A model generated the notes under the pieces. The model worked only from the letters and a program-made list of their open reading frames with translations, did not search any database and was not told the origin of the DNA. This document shows, in pieces, positions 43,245 to 52,373 of a stretch of 64,000 nucleotides of DNA. Positions within the stretch are counted from its first letter, which is position 1. Each line of letters begins with the position of its first letter. Both the position numbers and the translations under genes were made by a program. Source of the stretch: HdN1 sp964473645 (GTDB taxonomy: Bacteria; Pseudomonadota; Gammaproteobacteria; Pseudomonadales; Ketobacteraceae); the NCBI GenBank assembly GCA_964473645.1, contig CAYYPW010000005.1, positions 1 to 64,000 of the forward strand. Reading direction: 5' to 3'.

Positions 43245-43301
43245 TGTTACCAAGCCTATCAGTGAGTGTTCCTGTATACCGGTAACACGGTAACAGTAAC
43301 G
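43245..43301. promoter_or_regulatory. CbrB-type half-sites upstream of crcZ
   Basis: TGTTAC at 43245-43250, GTAACA at 43282-43287 and 43290-43295, and GTAAC at 43297-43301 lie about 110-165 bp upstream of the predicted transcription start. TGTTAC/GTAACA half-sites are, to my knowledge, what CbrB recognises upstream of Pseudomonas crcZ. Spacing here differs from a simple pair. Confidence 0.6.
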
Positions 43302-43491
43302 GTGACATTCCCCCACGCGGGTACCACTGTTCAATTAAGCTAGTTAGCTGTTTTTCAAACGCTTGATGTGTTTATCAGGCCGAAGGCACGCGCACAGACA
43401 CAAACTAAGCACATGGCTGGCTTCGCCTGACCGGGTAATAAGGAAACAGTGGATTGGGGACGGGAAGCAGAAAAGCGTCGGAATTCCGGCG

Positions 43492-44919
43492 TCAATTTCC
43501 TGTAGAGCCGCTGCGCAGCGAAGGCTTTTTGCGAGGAATGCCAAGACGTTGACGTCTCTCCCACAAACACTTGCGGCTGATGCCAAGTTTTTGAGCCAAC
43601 TCGGTTTCTGTCATGTGATCCTGGTGTTCGAGCACGAAACGCTGAAAGTAATCTTCCAGTGACAGATCTTCTTCGGGTTCCTGGCTGTCGACCACATTGA
43701 AGTGACCGGTTTCGGAAAAGGCGGGTGGAATAGGGGCTTGGGGCGTGTAGGTCTGATCGTTGTCGGGTTCGATAGCGAGCAAATCAGGGGTAATCTGGTT
43801 ACCGTCACACAGGATCACCGCACGCTCAAGGGCATTTTCGAGTTCGCGGACGTTGCCCGGCCACGAATAATGGTTGATGGCGTAGAGCGCATCCTGGGTA
43901 AAGTGCATCTCGCTTTTACCCATGCGACCGGCCGTGCGTATCAACAGCTCCCGCGCCAATTTCTCGATATCGTCCATACGCTCGCGCAAGGGCGGCAGAT
44001 ACAGTTCAACCACGTGCAGCCGGTAATACAAGTCTTCGCGGAACTTGCCCGCTTTGGCCAGCATTTTGAGGTCGCGGTGAGTCGCTGCTACCAGGCGTAC
44101 ATCAACCGTTTTGGCTTGTACGGCACCGACGCGGCGGACTTCTTTCTCTTGCAGCAGCCGTAACAAACGGGCCTGCGCTTCCTGCGGAAGCTCGCCGATC
44201 TCATCCAGGAATAGCGTGCCGCCGTCTGCGGCTTCTACCAGGCCTTTGCGATTAGCGTTGGCGCCAGTGAATGCGCCCTTTTCATGGCCGAACAGTTCGG
44301 CTTCGATCAGGGTTTCAGGAATGGCGGCGCAGTTCACCGAAATAAGGGGGCCATTGGCTCGGTAGCTTTGGGCATGGAGGGCGCGCGCCACCAGCTCTTT
44401 GCCGGTGCCGGATTCGCCACGTACCAACACTGTGCTGTCGGTGGGCGCAACCTTTTGAATTTTCTTGAAAAGCTCCTGCATGGGCAGGCATTCGCCGATC
44501 ATGCCGTTGACAGGGTAATCGCGGGCGACGGTCGTGCGCAGTGCGGTGTTTTCGCGTTCGAGGGCTTTTTCTTTGAGGATGCGCTCAACGGACATGAGCA
44601 TTTCGTCATGGTCGAACGGCTTGGCAATATAGTCGACCGCGCCCATTTTCATGGCATCGACGGCGGATTTGAGGCTGGCGTAACTGGTCATTACCAGTAC
44701 CGGCACGCCTTCGGCGAGCGGTATGACATCGGTGCCGGGGGCGCCGGGTAGACGTAAGTCTGTGATAATCAAGTCAAAATTGTTGAGCTGATAGGCGTCA
44801 GTCGCTTCTTTGACGCTGCCCGCTTCGCTGACCCGGTAGGTGTGGCGTTCCAGCAGGCGCTTGAGCGAATGCCGGATGACGTTCTCATCTTCAATGATCA
44901 GGATATGACTCATTGCCAC
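43492..44919 (-). CDS. cbrB: Sigma-54-dependent response regulator CbrB
   Basis: This 475-residue NtrC-family activator has a receiver domain (phospho-Asp in DLIITDLRLPG, KPFDHDEM), a sigma-54 AAA+ domain with GESGTGKE Walker A, intact GAFTGA loop and GGTLFLDEIGE Walker B, and a C-terminal Fis-type HTH (TETELAQKLGISRKCLWERRQRLG). In Pseudomonas CbrB activates crcZ and catabolic genes. The sequence around DLRLPGAPGTDVI and MKMGAVDYIAKPFDHDEM and the position between cbrA and crcZ support CbrB over NtrC. It starts 2 nt after the cbrA stop; initiation may be at MSHILII (44913). Confidence 0.94.
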   Translation of the reverse strand: MAMSHILIIEDENVIRHSLKRLLERHTYRVSEAGSVKEATDAYQLNNFDLIITDLRLPGAPGTDVIPLAEGVPVLVMTSYASLKSAVDAMKMGAVDYIAKPFDHDEMLMSVERILKEKALERENTALRTTVARDYPVNGMIGECLPMQELFKKIQKVAPTDSTVLVRGESGTGKELVARALHAQSYRANGPLISVNCAAIPETLIEAELFGHEKGAFTGANANRKGLVEAADGGTLFLDEIGELPQEAQARLLRLLQEKEVRRVGAVQAKTVDVRLVAATHRDLKMLAKAGKFREDLYYRLHVVELYLPPLRERMDDIEKLARELLIRTAGRMGKSEMHFTQDALYAINHYSWPGNVRELENALERAVILCDGNQITPDLLAIEPDNDQTYTPQAPIPPAFSETGHFNVVDSQEPEEDLSLEDYFQRFVLEHQDHMTETELAQKLGISRKCLWERRQRLGIPRKKPSLRSGSTGN

Positions 44920-44921
44920 CG

Positions 44922-47909
44922 CTACTCCTGGGAACCAGTGTTACCGTTACCTTCTGGGGACTCCGATGTTACCGGTGTTACCGTAGAAAAGGAACGGGGT
45001 AATGTAATGGTAACACGCGTTCCTGAATTGTTCTTGTGTATCGGGCTGGTGATTTTAATTTGGCCAATGTGTTCTTCAATGATGCTGTACACCAGTGCCA
45101 TACCTAACCCGGTGCCTTTGCCGGGTTCTTTGGTGGTCACAAACGGCTCGAAAATGCGGTCGATCAGTTCGGCGGGGATGCCGCTGCCGTAGTCTTCGAC
45201 GTCGGTGATGATGGTGTGTTCCTGGGCCCGCGTCTTCACGGTGATGGGGAAATCCGGGTGGCTGGCATCGCGGGCGTTGCTGAGCAGGTTGATGAAGACC
45301 TGGGTCAGCTTTTGCGGGTCGCCCTTCACGATGTGGGTGGGGTCGCATTGATTGATAAACTGGTAGTCACGGCGTTCTTTGTTGAGGCGTAACAGGTCGA
45401 TGGCTTCCTGAACGATGGCGTGCAGGGTAACGGGCTCAGGCTCGATGCGGTGGTGACCGGAGTGGCTAAAGCTCACCAGGGAGTGAACGATGCGTGAGAT
45501 GCGTTTGGTTTGCTCGACAATCTGGTCGGCAGTCCAGCGCGTGTCCTCGTCGGTGCTTTCGGAGCGCAGGTTTTGGGCCAGGCAGGCAATGCCGGTAACA
45601 GGATTGCCGATTTCATGGGCGACACCGGCGGCCAGGCGCCCCACCGAGGCCAGGCGTTCACTGTGCGCCAGACGTTGTTGCAAGGAGCGCATTTCGGTGA
45701 GGTCTTCGAGCACGATAACCCAGCCACTTTGTTGGCGGGAGGCACCGTCGACTTGTACCAACGCTTTGTGGCAGGAGATCCAGCGGGGCATGCCTTTGTA
45801 GTCGAACTGCTTTTGCAGGGTGGCGGCGTCTTCTTCCAGAAAGCTGATCAACAGGGGGCCCCATGGGGCGGGTAGGCTGCTGATGTGGGAGCCGACAATG
45901 GCATAGGCCTCCACCTGGGTGAGGGATTCAATGGCGCGGTTCCAGCCGACGACTTCGCCGTCGCTGCCCAGGGAGCACACCCCGATGGGTAGGTCGTGCA
46001 GGGTCTGGCGGTGAAAGCGGCGCAGGCTGTCGAGTTCGGCGGCGAGGCCGGTGAGTTTGTCTTGGTAGTCTTCGAGGCGACTCTCGATAAAGTGGATGTC
46101 TTTTAAGGAGGTGTCTTCGGGCTGAATCTCATAGGGCAAGGATTCTTCGATAATGTCGTGCGCCACTGAAGGGCCGAGCAATCCCGATAAGTTGCTCTCC
46201 ATCTGGTCGCGAAGGCGGCGCAGTGCGTAGGGTCGCATTTCGTTCATGTCCATCGACAGGTCATGCAAGGCGAGTTTGACTTCGCGATCGGCCGTGGCAG
46301 CACCGAGTGGGCCGCTGAGTCGCTGGATCACTTCCTGCACATTTTTTACCGGCAGTTCCCAGCGCATGGGGCGTCGCAGGGTGTCGACGTTACAGGCGTT
46401 GGCGGCGTTTTGCTCCTCGGGCGAGGTTTCGTTGCTCATGGATACCAGTGCAAATATCACTGAATTCAAAAAGATGGCAAAGCTAGCCACCATGTAGCTA
46501 TTGTCGGGCGTGGGGAATTTGTCGTTGAGCAGCAAGGGAATGTTGAGGTGTATCTGGAAGCCAAACAACACCGGTAATAGCAACATGAAGAACCAGACGC
46601 CGAAGCCCGCGCTCAGGCCGGCCAGGAATCCTTTGCGATTTGCGCGCGTCCATAGCAGTACACCGACCAGTCCCGGCACGAATTGCATGGTCGCCACGAA
46701 GGCCAGAAATCCCAATTCTGACAGGCTGTTGCGATTGGCGACGGCATAGTAGAAGCCGTAGGCCGTCAGAATAATGACAGTGATGAGGATGCGACGTGTC
46801 CAGAGCAGCCAGCTGTAGAGGTTGCGTTGGGTGTTGACCGGCGAAAGCGGCAACACCAAATGGTTGAGGAACATGGCAGAGAGTGCCAGTGTGCAGACAA
46901 TGATTACACCGCTGGCGGCAGACAACCCTGCCATAAACACCAATACCGCGAGTCCGCGCTGATTTTGTGCTAAGGGAACGCTGAGACTCAGGTAATCGGG
47001 GTTCGCGCTGATATTAAGGGCTTGCGCACCCCATACGATCAGCGGCACGAACAGCGCCAACGCCAGTAAATAGAGGGGGAGGCCCCAGCTGGCGGTGATG
47101 AGCGCGCGTGGGTTGATGTTTTCGGTAAAGCTCATGTGAAACATGTGTGGCATAACTACGGCCGCAACGAAAAAGGCGGCGATCAGGCTGCGCCATGGGC
47201 CTTCAAGAAGTGGCGTGTAGAGGCGATCAAGCGCTTGAGGGTTCTGGCGTAACCATTGATCAACGCCTTGTGGGCCATCAAAAACGGCAAATGCGACGTA
47301 GAGACCCAAGGCTGCCATGGCAACCAATTTGACCACCGATTCAAAGGCCATGGCCACGACCAAACCTTCGTGTTTTTCACGCAGGGAGATATGGCGGGCA
47401 CCGAACAGAATGGCGAACAAGATGATCAAGAGGCAAAACAAAAAAGCCAGGGTGTCTGTTTGCGATTCGCTGTTCAGCACCTGAATGGAATCAGCGACGG
47501 CTTGAATTTGCAGGGCCAAGAGCGGTATGACGCCAATGAACATGCAGAGTGTGACCACTGCTCCGACCACTGGGCTGCGATATCTAAAGGCAAACAAATC
47601 GGCCAGCGATGCCAGCTGGTAAGTGCGGGCGAGCCGCATCATGGGGGCCAGTAACACCGGTGCAAGCATGTAGGCGCCCGACATGCCGAGGTAGTAAGCC
47701 AGAAAGTTGTAGCCATGGTTGTAGGCATAACCCACGCTGCCGTAGATCGCCCACGCACTGGCGAATACACCGAGCGACAACACGTAGGTTGCGGGGTGAC
47801 GAACAATGCGAGAGGGCAGGTAGCCGAGTTCGGTGATGTAGGCGACAAGAAAGAAAAAGGCGAGGTAGATGATCCCCATGGAGAACACCTGGGTGAGACT
47901 AAAACCCAT
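44922..47909 (-). CDS. cbrA: CbrA: sodium-solute symporter-like sensor histidine kinase
   Basis: The 995-residue kinase joins an N-terminal SSS-type transporter domain of about 13 helices (residues 1-490) to a STAC-like linker, a PAS domain (about 610-720), and HisKA with His in GRLAAGVAHEIGNPVTGIA. A HATPase follows (INLLSNARDASH, GTGLGMALVYSIIEEH). In Pseudomonas, CbrA links histidine uptake or carbon/nitrogen state to CbrB. I chose ATG 47909 (MGFSLTQVFSMG) over GTG 47918 because the AAGGAG would sit only 2 nt from the GTG. The start overlaps the end of the small upstream gene, implying coupling. Confidence 0.94.
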   Translation of the reverse strand: MGFSLTQVFSMGIIYLAFFFLVAYITELGYLPSRIVRHPATYVLSLGVFASAWAIYGSVGYAYNHGYNFLAYYLGMSGAYMLAPVLLAPMMRLARTYQLASLADLFAFRYRSPVVGAVVTLCMFIGVIPLLALQIQAVADSIQVLNSESQTDTLAFLFCLLIILFAILFGARHISLREKHEGLVVAMAFESVVKLVAMAALGLYVAFAVFDGPQGVDQWLRQNPQALDRLYTPLLEGPWRSLIAAFFVAAVVMPHMFHMSFTENINPRALITASWGLPLYLLALALFVPLIVWGAQALNISANPDYLSLSVPLAQNQRGLAVLVFMAGLSAASGVIIVCTLALSAMFLNHLVLPLSPVNTQRNLYSWLLWTRRILITVIILTAYGFYYAVANRNSLSELGFLAFVATMQFVPGLVGVLLWTRANRKGFLAGLSAGFGVWFFMLLLPVLFGFQIHLNIPLLLNDKFPTPDNSYMVASFAIFLNSVIFALVSMSNETSPEEQNAANACNVDTLRRPMRWELPVKNVQEVIQRLSGPLGAATADREVKLALHDLSMDMNEMRPYALRRLRDQMESNLSGLLGPSVAHDIIEESLPYEIQPEDTSLKDIHFIESRLEDYQDKLTGLAAELDSLRRFHRQTLHDLPIGVCSLGSDGEVVGWNRAIESLTQVEAYAIVGSHISSLPAPWGPLLISFLEEDAATLQKQFDYKGMPRWISCHKALVQVDGASRQQSGWVIVLEDLTEMRSLQQRLAHSERLASVGRLAAGVAHEIGNPVTGIACLAQNLRSESTDEDTRWTADQIVEQTKRISRIVHSLVSFSHSGHHRIEPEPVTLHAIVQEAIDLLRLNKERRDYQFINQCDPTHIVKGDPQKLTQVFINLLSNARDASHPDFPITVKTRAQEHTIITDVEDYGSGIPAELIDRIFEPFVTTKEPGKGTGLGMALVYSIIEEHIGQIKITSPIHKNNSGTRVTITLPRSFSTVTPVTSESPEGNGNTGSQE
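44939..45015. promoter_or_regulatory. Cluster of TGTTAC/GTAACA half-sites at the cbrA-cbrB junction
   Basis: TGTTAC occurs at 44939-44944, 44967-44972 and 44976-44981, and GTAACA at 45010-45015, all inside the last codons of cbrA. The same half-sites stand upstream of the crcZ promoter, so autoregulation of cbrB is a possible reading. The codons encode a plausible TVTP-type tail, so coincidence is not excluded. Confidence 0.4.
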
Positions 47910-48075
47910 CGAGGTCACGGCTCCTTGCTATCCAGTAGGTTACGGCGATCAGTAGGCCCCAGACCAGAAAGGGGCGGTACCAGACCACGCCGCCGTCGAT
48001 CCACCATTGCATGAGAGCAGGGGATAGCACGTAGGCGCCGACGATGAAGAGTAATATCAGGCGATCAATGTACAT
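47899..48075 (-). CDS. cbrX: Small membrane protein CbrX
   Basis: This 58-residue frame was read directly from the minus strand: it begins MYIDRLILLFIVGAYVLSPA and ends in TYWIARSRDLDGF. Two hydrophobic segments (about 5-24 and 32-50) make it a small membrane protein. Its last 11 nt overlap the cbrA start, and the cbrA ribosome site lies inside it, so translation of the two is probably coupled. A small overlapping ORF named cbrX sits in this place in Pseudomonas putida. No clear ribosome site of its own was seen. Confidence 0.8.
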   Translation of the reverse strand: MYIDRLILLFIVGAYVLSPALMQWWIDGGVVWYRPFLVWGLLIAVTYWIARSRDLDGF

Positions 48076-48103
48076 CGGTGGGGGCTCGGGGGTGTGGACC
48101 TGT

Positions 48104-48137
48104 CAGTTTACGTGTTCTGGCAGTTTACGTGTTTTGG
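48104..48137. repeat. Tandem 17-bp duplication upstream of cbrX
   Basis: CAGTTTACGTGTTCTGG (48104-48120) is followed immediately by CAGTTTACGTGTTTTGG (48121-48137), one mismatch. It lies 29 nt upstream of the cbrX start, in the presumed cbrXAB promoter region. Confidence 0.7.
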
Positions 48138-48312
48138 GAGGGGGGAGCAAAAGCGTGCTGGAATTTGTGCTTGCGTGATGGAGACCGGGCTGGTGATGTG
48201 AGAGGTTAATCGCGAGCAGATGAAGATGGGTGGGTAGAAGATGGGGCATCCTTGCCCACCCATGGTTGTCGTTATTTCAGGTAGTCGTTATCGAATGGTC
48301 GTTATGTGTGGA

Positions 48313-51162
48313 TCAGGGCAATGTGCCCGACATCACCACCCCGGTACCCAATACAGGCCTACCGCCTACGATGCTGGTGGCATCGTAATGCACTTTGGTA
48401 ACTTGGCACCCTGGCTGTGTGCAATAGCTTTCTGTCCAGGTGCCGGAGGCTTGAAGTGTTTTGCTGACGATGTTTCTTCGTTCATTAAGTGCGCCAATCA
48501 AGTCACCCGTTACCTGTAGGTAAGGGTAGGTGCCATTGTTGACAACAGTAGTAACTCCCGTGCCCGACCAGTTGAAAGTGCCTGTGGATTGGCCGCGTAC
48601 CGTTAGCGTTAGGCCATTGGCGTTGATCCGGCAATTGTTGAAGGTTTGGGTCTGTGCGCCGCTGAGTGCGATGTTCCAGACGAAGGTGCCGCCGCCTGAA
48701 CAGTTTAGTGTGCTGTTGGAAAGCAAACCACCTGGGTTGGTGCAATTGGTATTACCGTTGCGCCAGTTGTTGTGATCGCAGATCGCCTTGTAATACCAGT
48801 TGATCCAGCCTTCTGCCAGCAGACGGTTGTAATCTGGAGCATCGCAGGCATCGCCAATACCATCGCCATCGGAATCCGTTTGGGTCGGGTTGACCGTGGT
48901 GCGACAGTTATCGATAGAGTCCATGACGCCGTCGCTGTCGGAATCGTCGCATACATCGCCTAAGGCATCACCGTCAACGTTGGCTTGGTTGCTATTGGCG
49001 TTGCTGGGGCAGTTATCCCCAGCGTTATTGACGCTGTCGCCGTCCATATCACTATCGCAAGCATCGCCGAAGGCATCGCCATCAAGATTGGTTTGATTTG
49101 CATTCGACGTAGTTGGGCAATTGTCGGCAGCATTTTGCACACCATCGTTATCCAAATCGAGATCGCATGCATCACCGACATTATCGCCGTCGCCATCCGC
49201 CTGATTGGCGTTCGCATGGCTTGGGCAGTTATCGATATTGTCCGCAACGCCATCACCATCAGAATCCGTGCTGGAATCGCACGCATCACCGATGCCGTCA
49301 TTATCACTGTCGGATTGAGTTGGGTTGGCTAGCGTTGGACAGTTATCTGCACCGTTATTCACGCCATCGCCATCGCTGTCAGGATCACAAGCATCGCCCA
49401 GGCTGTCGCTATCTTGGTCGAGCTGATCAGCATTTGCCGTGGTGGGGCAATTATCGACGCTATTTGCTACGCCATCGCCATCGGTATCCGTCAATGCATC
49501 GCACACATCGCCGATGCCATCGCCATCGGTATCAATTTGGGTTGGATTTGCATTATTGGGGCAGTTATCTGAATTATCGGCAATGCCGTCACCGTCAGAA
49601 TCCGTGAGGGTATCGCAAGCATCACCAATACCATCGCCGTCACTGTCGGTTTGATCCGTGTTGCTGAGCTGCGGGCAGTTGTCGCTGGCATCTTGAATAC
49701 CATCGTTGTCGTCATCATTGTCGCAGGCATCACCCATGGCGTCGCCATCGAGGTCCTGTTGTCCTGGATTTACCGTGGTGGGGCAGTTGTCACTGTTGTC
49801 AGCGACGTTGTCCCCGTCAGAATCCGTAAGTGCATCACAGGCATCACCTACACCATCGGCATCAGTATCGATTTGGCTGGCGTTGGCAATGTTCGGGCAA
49901 TTGTCTGTGCCATCTGCGATACCGTCATTATCGGAATCTTGCAGGGTGTCGCACGCATCACCCAGTCCATCGCCATCTGCATCGGCTTGGTTCGGGTTGG
50001 CAGTATTCGGGCAATTATCTGTGGCGTTATTGGTACCATCGCCGTCGAGGTCGTCGTCACAGACATTGCCAATACCGTCGTTATCCTGATCGGCTTGATT
50101 GGTGTTAGCTTGGCTTGGGCAATTATCTGCACTATCGGCAATGTTATCGCCGTCAGTGTCGGTCATGCCATCGCAGGCATCTCCAATACCATCACCGTCG
50201 GTATCGATCTGGTTGCTATTGGCCAGGTTCGGGCAATTGTCCGTAGCATTGTTAATGCCGTCGCCATCAATATCAGTATCGCAGGCGTCGCCGATTTGAT
50301 CGTTATCCAGATCGGATTGGTTGCTGTTGGCAACACTGGGGCAGTTATCCACGACGTTATCAACGCCGTCGCCATCCGTGTCCGTTATCGTGTCGCAGGC
50401 ATCACCGATGCCATCACCGTCGGTATCCGTTTGAGTGGCATTGGGGGTGGTCGGGCAATTGTCAGCATTATCTGCGACGCCATCTTGATCACTGTCGTTC
50501 AAGGTATCGCACGCATCGCCAATGCCATCGCCGTCGGCATCTTGCTGCCCTGTATTGGGCGCGTTAGGGCAGTTATCTACATCGTCTGCAATATTGTCGC
50601 CATCGCTGTCATTCAGTGCATCGCATGCATCGCCAATGCCGTCATTGTCGGCGTCGGATTGATTGCTGTTGGCGGTGGTGGGGCAATTGTCGCTGTTATC
50701 AGCGATGCCATCGTTATCGCTATCTGTCAGCGTGTCGCAAACGTCACCGATACCGTCATTGTCGGCATCGGCTTGATTGGCGTTGGCATTGGACGGGCAG
50801 TTGTCGTTGGCGTCGTTGACACCATCGCCATCCGTATCGGTGGCGGCATCGTCGATGACATAGACGGCAAAAAAGATTTCGCCGGCCACATCATCTTTTT
50901 TAAGTGGCAGGGCTTTTAGGGTCATCGACGTATTGACGGCAACAGGGCCGGTGTAAAGCGTGCTTGCTGGGGTAGGGGTTGAACCGTCGGTGGTGTAATA
51001 AATTTTTAGCGCGTTGTTGTGCGTAATCGTGACGGATTGCGCCGTTTGATAGGTGCCCGCCGCCGGGGTGAAGGTTCCCTTGTCGGGGCCGCAGCCTGCG
51101 CTAATGAGGACAATGAATGCGATTGTCAGCCAGGCTGACAATCGAGAGGTGAAGCCGGTCAT
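48313..51162 (-). CDS. Large thrombospondin type 3 repeat lipoprotein
   Basis: The 949-residue protein has a lipoprotein signal (LTIAFIVLISAGC), then a chitobiase/hexosaminidase C-terminal-like module (TPAAGTYQTAQSVTITHNNA; IYYTTDGSTPTPASTLYTGP). Eighteen TSP3-type calcium-binding repeats of about 36-39 residues follow, with the cores DGDGIGDACD and DNCP (the last reads DNCR), and then a Cys-containing C-terminal domain of about 165 residues without known family. The acidic repeats should bind many Ca2+ and form a rigid stalk outside the cell. The start at 51162 has GGAAGG just upstream. It separates cbrX from gluQRS, which are near neighbours in Pseudomonas. Confidence 0.88.
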   Translation of the reverse strand: MTGFTSRLSAWLTIAFIVLISAGCGPDKGTFTPAAGTYQTAQSVTITHNNALKIYYTTDGSTPTPASTLYTGPVAVNTSMTLKALPLKKDDVAGEIFFAVYVIDDAATDTDGDGVNDANDNCPSNANANQADADNDGIGDVCDTLTDSDNDGIADNSDNCPTTANSNQSDADNDGIGDACDALNDSDGDNIADDVDNCPNAPNTGQQDADGDGIGDACDTLNDSDQDGVADNADNCPTTPNATQTDTDGDGIGDACDTITDTDGDGVDNVVDNCPSVANSNQSDLDNDQIGDACDTDIDGDGINNATDNCPNLANSNQIDTDGDGIGDACDGMTDTDGDNIADSADNCPSQANTNQADQDNDGIGNVCDDDLDGDGTNNATDNCPNTANPNQADADGDGLGDACDTLQDSDNDGIADGTDNCPNIANASQIDTDADGVGDACDALTDSDGDNVADNSDNCPTTVNPGQQDLDGDAMGDACDNDDDNDGIQDASDNCPQLSNTDQTDSDGDGIGDACDTLTDSDGDGIADNSDNCPNNANPTQIDTDGDGIGDVCDALTDTDGDGVANSVDNCPTTANADQLDQDSDSLGDACDPDSDGDGVNNGADNCPTLANPTQSDSDNDGIGDACDSSTDSDGDGVADNIDNCPSHANANQADGDGDNVGDACDLDLDNDGVQNAADNCPTTSNANQTNLDGDAFGDACDSDMDGDSVNNAGDNCPSNANSNQANVDGDALGDVCDDSDSDGVMDSIDNCRTTVNPTQTDSDGDGIGDACDAPDYNRLLAEGWINWYYKAICDHNNWRNGNTNCTNPGGLLSNSTLNCSGGGTFVWNIALSGAQTQTFNNCRINANGLTLTVRGQSTGTFNWSGTGVTTVVNNGTYPYLQVTGDLIGALNERRNIVSKTLQASGTWTESYCTQPGCQVTKVHYDATSIVGGRPVLGTGVVMSGTLP

Positions 51163-51382
51163 TTGACCTTCCTTGACGATGCGTCGGTTAATTTTTGTTT
51201 TTGTTGGGGTGGCGGCGAGTACATCACGCGAGCAAGATGACTGTCCAGTTCTGGTAGGTGGTACGTTTGTGTCATTTTGTAACGAGGGCAAGCGTTGACT
51301 AAGTTGAGTAATTGAACTTGGCAGGGATACATGGTGTTACCTGGTCGCGGATGCCGCCGATGGGCGGGGTGTTCTGATGTAA

Positions 51383-52306
51383 TTACCAGCGTTGCAGCGA
51401 ATCCCCTTCAATCGCCAGGCGTTTGGGGATATTCGCAAACGACCAGTGCTCTACCGCCCACGCCAGTATTTCGTGAGGGGCGGCATCGGTTAATGCGGCT
51501 TCCGTCTTTTGCCCCAGTGTTTGCAGAATGCGCTGCAATATGGGCCCCCGATGTTCACGCGGAAGTGCGCGGGCAAAAGTCTGCTTGCTGAGCTTTTGGC
51601 CTTGTGCGTTAGTGAGAACCGGTAGGTGCGCATATCGTGGAGTGGCCACTTGCAGCCAGCGTTGTAAAAGCAAATGGTAAGGCGTGGAATCCAGTAGATC
51701 CGAACCTCGCACAATATCGGTGATGCCCTGTGCCGCATCATCGACAACGACAGCGAGGTGGTAGGCGAAAAAGCCTTCTTTGCGCCTTACGATGAAATCA
51801 CCGGCGTTTACGCCAAAGTGCAGACAGAATCGCCCCTGCAGTGCATCGTTGAAACACAGGTTTTCATGCGGAACGATGGCTTTAATGGCGCTGGGTTCAG
51901 CAGGCGGGTGTATTTGGGGATGGCAGGTGCCGGGGTAAATCGGGTGATCGGTCAATTGTTTGCGTGAGCAGGTGCAGTAAAACAGATGTTGCTGTTGCAC
52001 CAGTTGTTCGAGGGCTGCTTGATAGGCATCGTGACGATGGCTCTGGTAGATCACTTCGCCATCCCAGTGCAGAGCGTAATCATCGAGTGTGCGCAAGATA
52101 TCGTTGCTCGCGCCGGGTACTTCACGCAAAGGGTCAAGGTCTTCCATGCGAACCAGCCATTGCCCCTGGTGTGCACGCGCGTCGCAATAACTCGCGACGG
52201 CAGTCAGCAACGAGCCAATATGCAATGCTCCGGTGGGGGAAGGAGCAAAACGGCCAATATAAGGGGCGAGAGCTTGGTGCATGCGTGTATGCGCGGCATT
52301 GGGCAA
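51383..52306 (-). CDS. gluQ: Glutamyl-Q tRNA(Asp) synthetase
   Basis: The 307-residue truncated GluRS paralogue glutamylates queuosine in tRNA-Asp. It has the HIGH-type motif RFAPSPTGALHIGSLLTA, a zinc-site-like CTCSRKQL...CHPQIH segment, and the KMSKS equivalent GQKLSKQTFA; there is no anticodon-binding domain. ATG 52282 is an alternative start. It follows dksA by about 70 nt beyond a terminator. The dksA-gluQ pairing is widespread in gammaproteobacteria. Also named gluQRS or yadB. Confidence 0.93.
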   Translation of the reverse strand: MPNAAHTRMHQALAPYIGRFAPSPTGALHIGSLLTAVASYCDARAHQGQWLVRMEDLDPLREVPGASNDILRTLDDYALHWDGEVIYQSHRHDAYQAALEQLVQQQHLFYCTCSRKQLTDHPIYPGTCHPQIHPPAEPSAIKAIVPHENLCFNDALQGRFCLHFGVNAGDFIVRRKEGFFAYHLAVVVDDAAQGITDIVRGSDLLDSTPYHLLLQRWLQVATPRYAHLPVLTNAQGQKLSKQTFARALPREHRGPILQRILQTLGQKTEAALTDAAPHEILAWAVEHWSFANIPKRLAIEGDSLQRW

Positions 52307-52321
52307 TAAAGGGTGAAAAGC

Positions 52322-52348
52322 AAAAAGGACGCCCTAGCGCCCTTTTTC
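52322..52348 (-). terminator. Terminator between dksA and gluQ
   Basis: AAAAAGG.CGC/GCG.CCTTTTT forms a stem with one mismatch and a CCTA loop, flanked by A and T runs. A terminator at this place upstream of gluQ is known in other gammaproteobacteria. Confidence 0.75.
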
Positions 52349-52373
52349 GAAAACATGGGTTATCTATGCGTAT

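Noticed and set aside
49000..50800. Regular DNA repeats considered as CRISPR-like or satellite
   Set aside because: The period corresponds to in-frame TSP3 protein repeats of a single long gene; no spacers or cas genes.
49651..50919. Long plus-strand open frame of 422 codons
   Set aside because: It is the antisense of the thrombospondin repeats; its Ile/Val/Ala repeats mirror the GAC/GAT-rich codons of the real gene.
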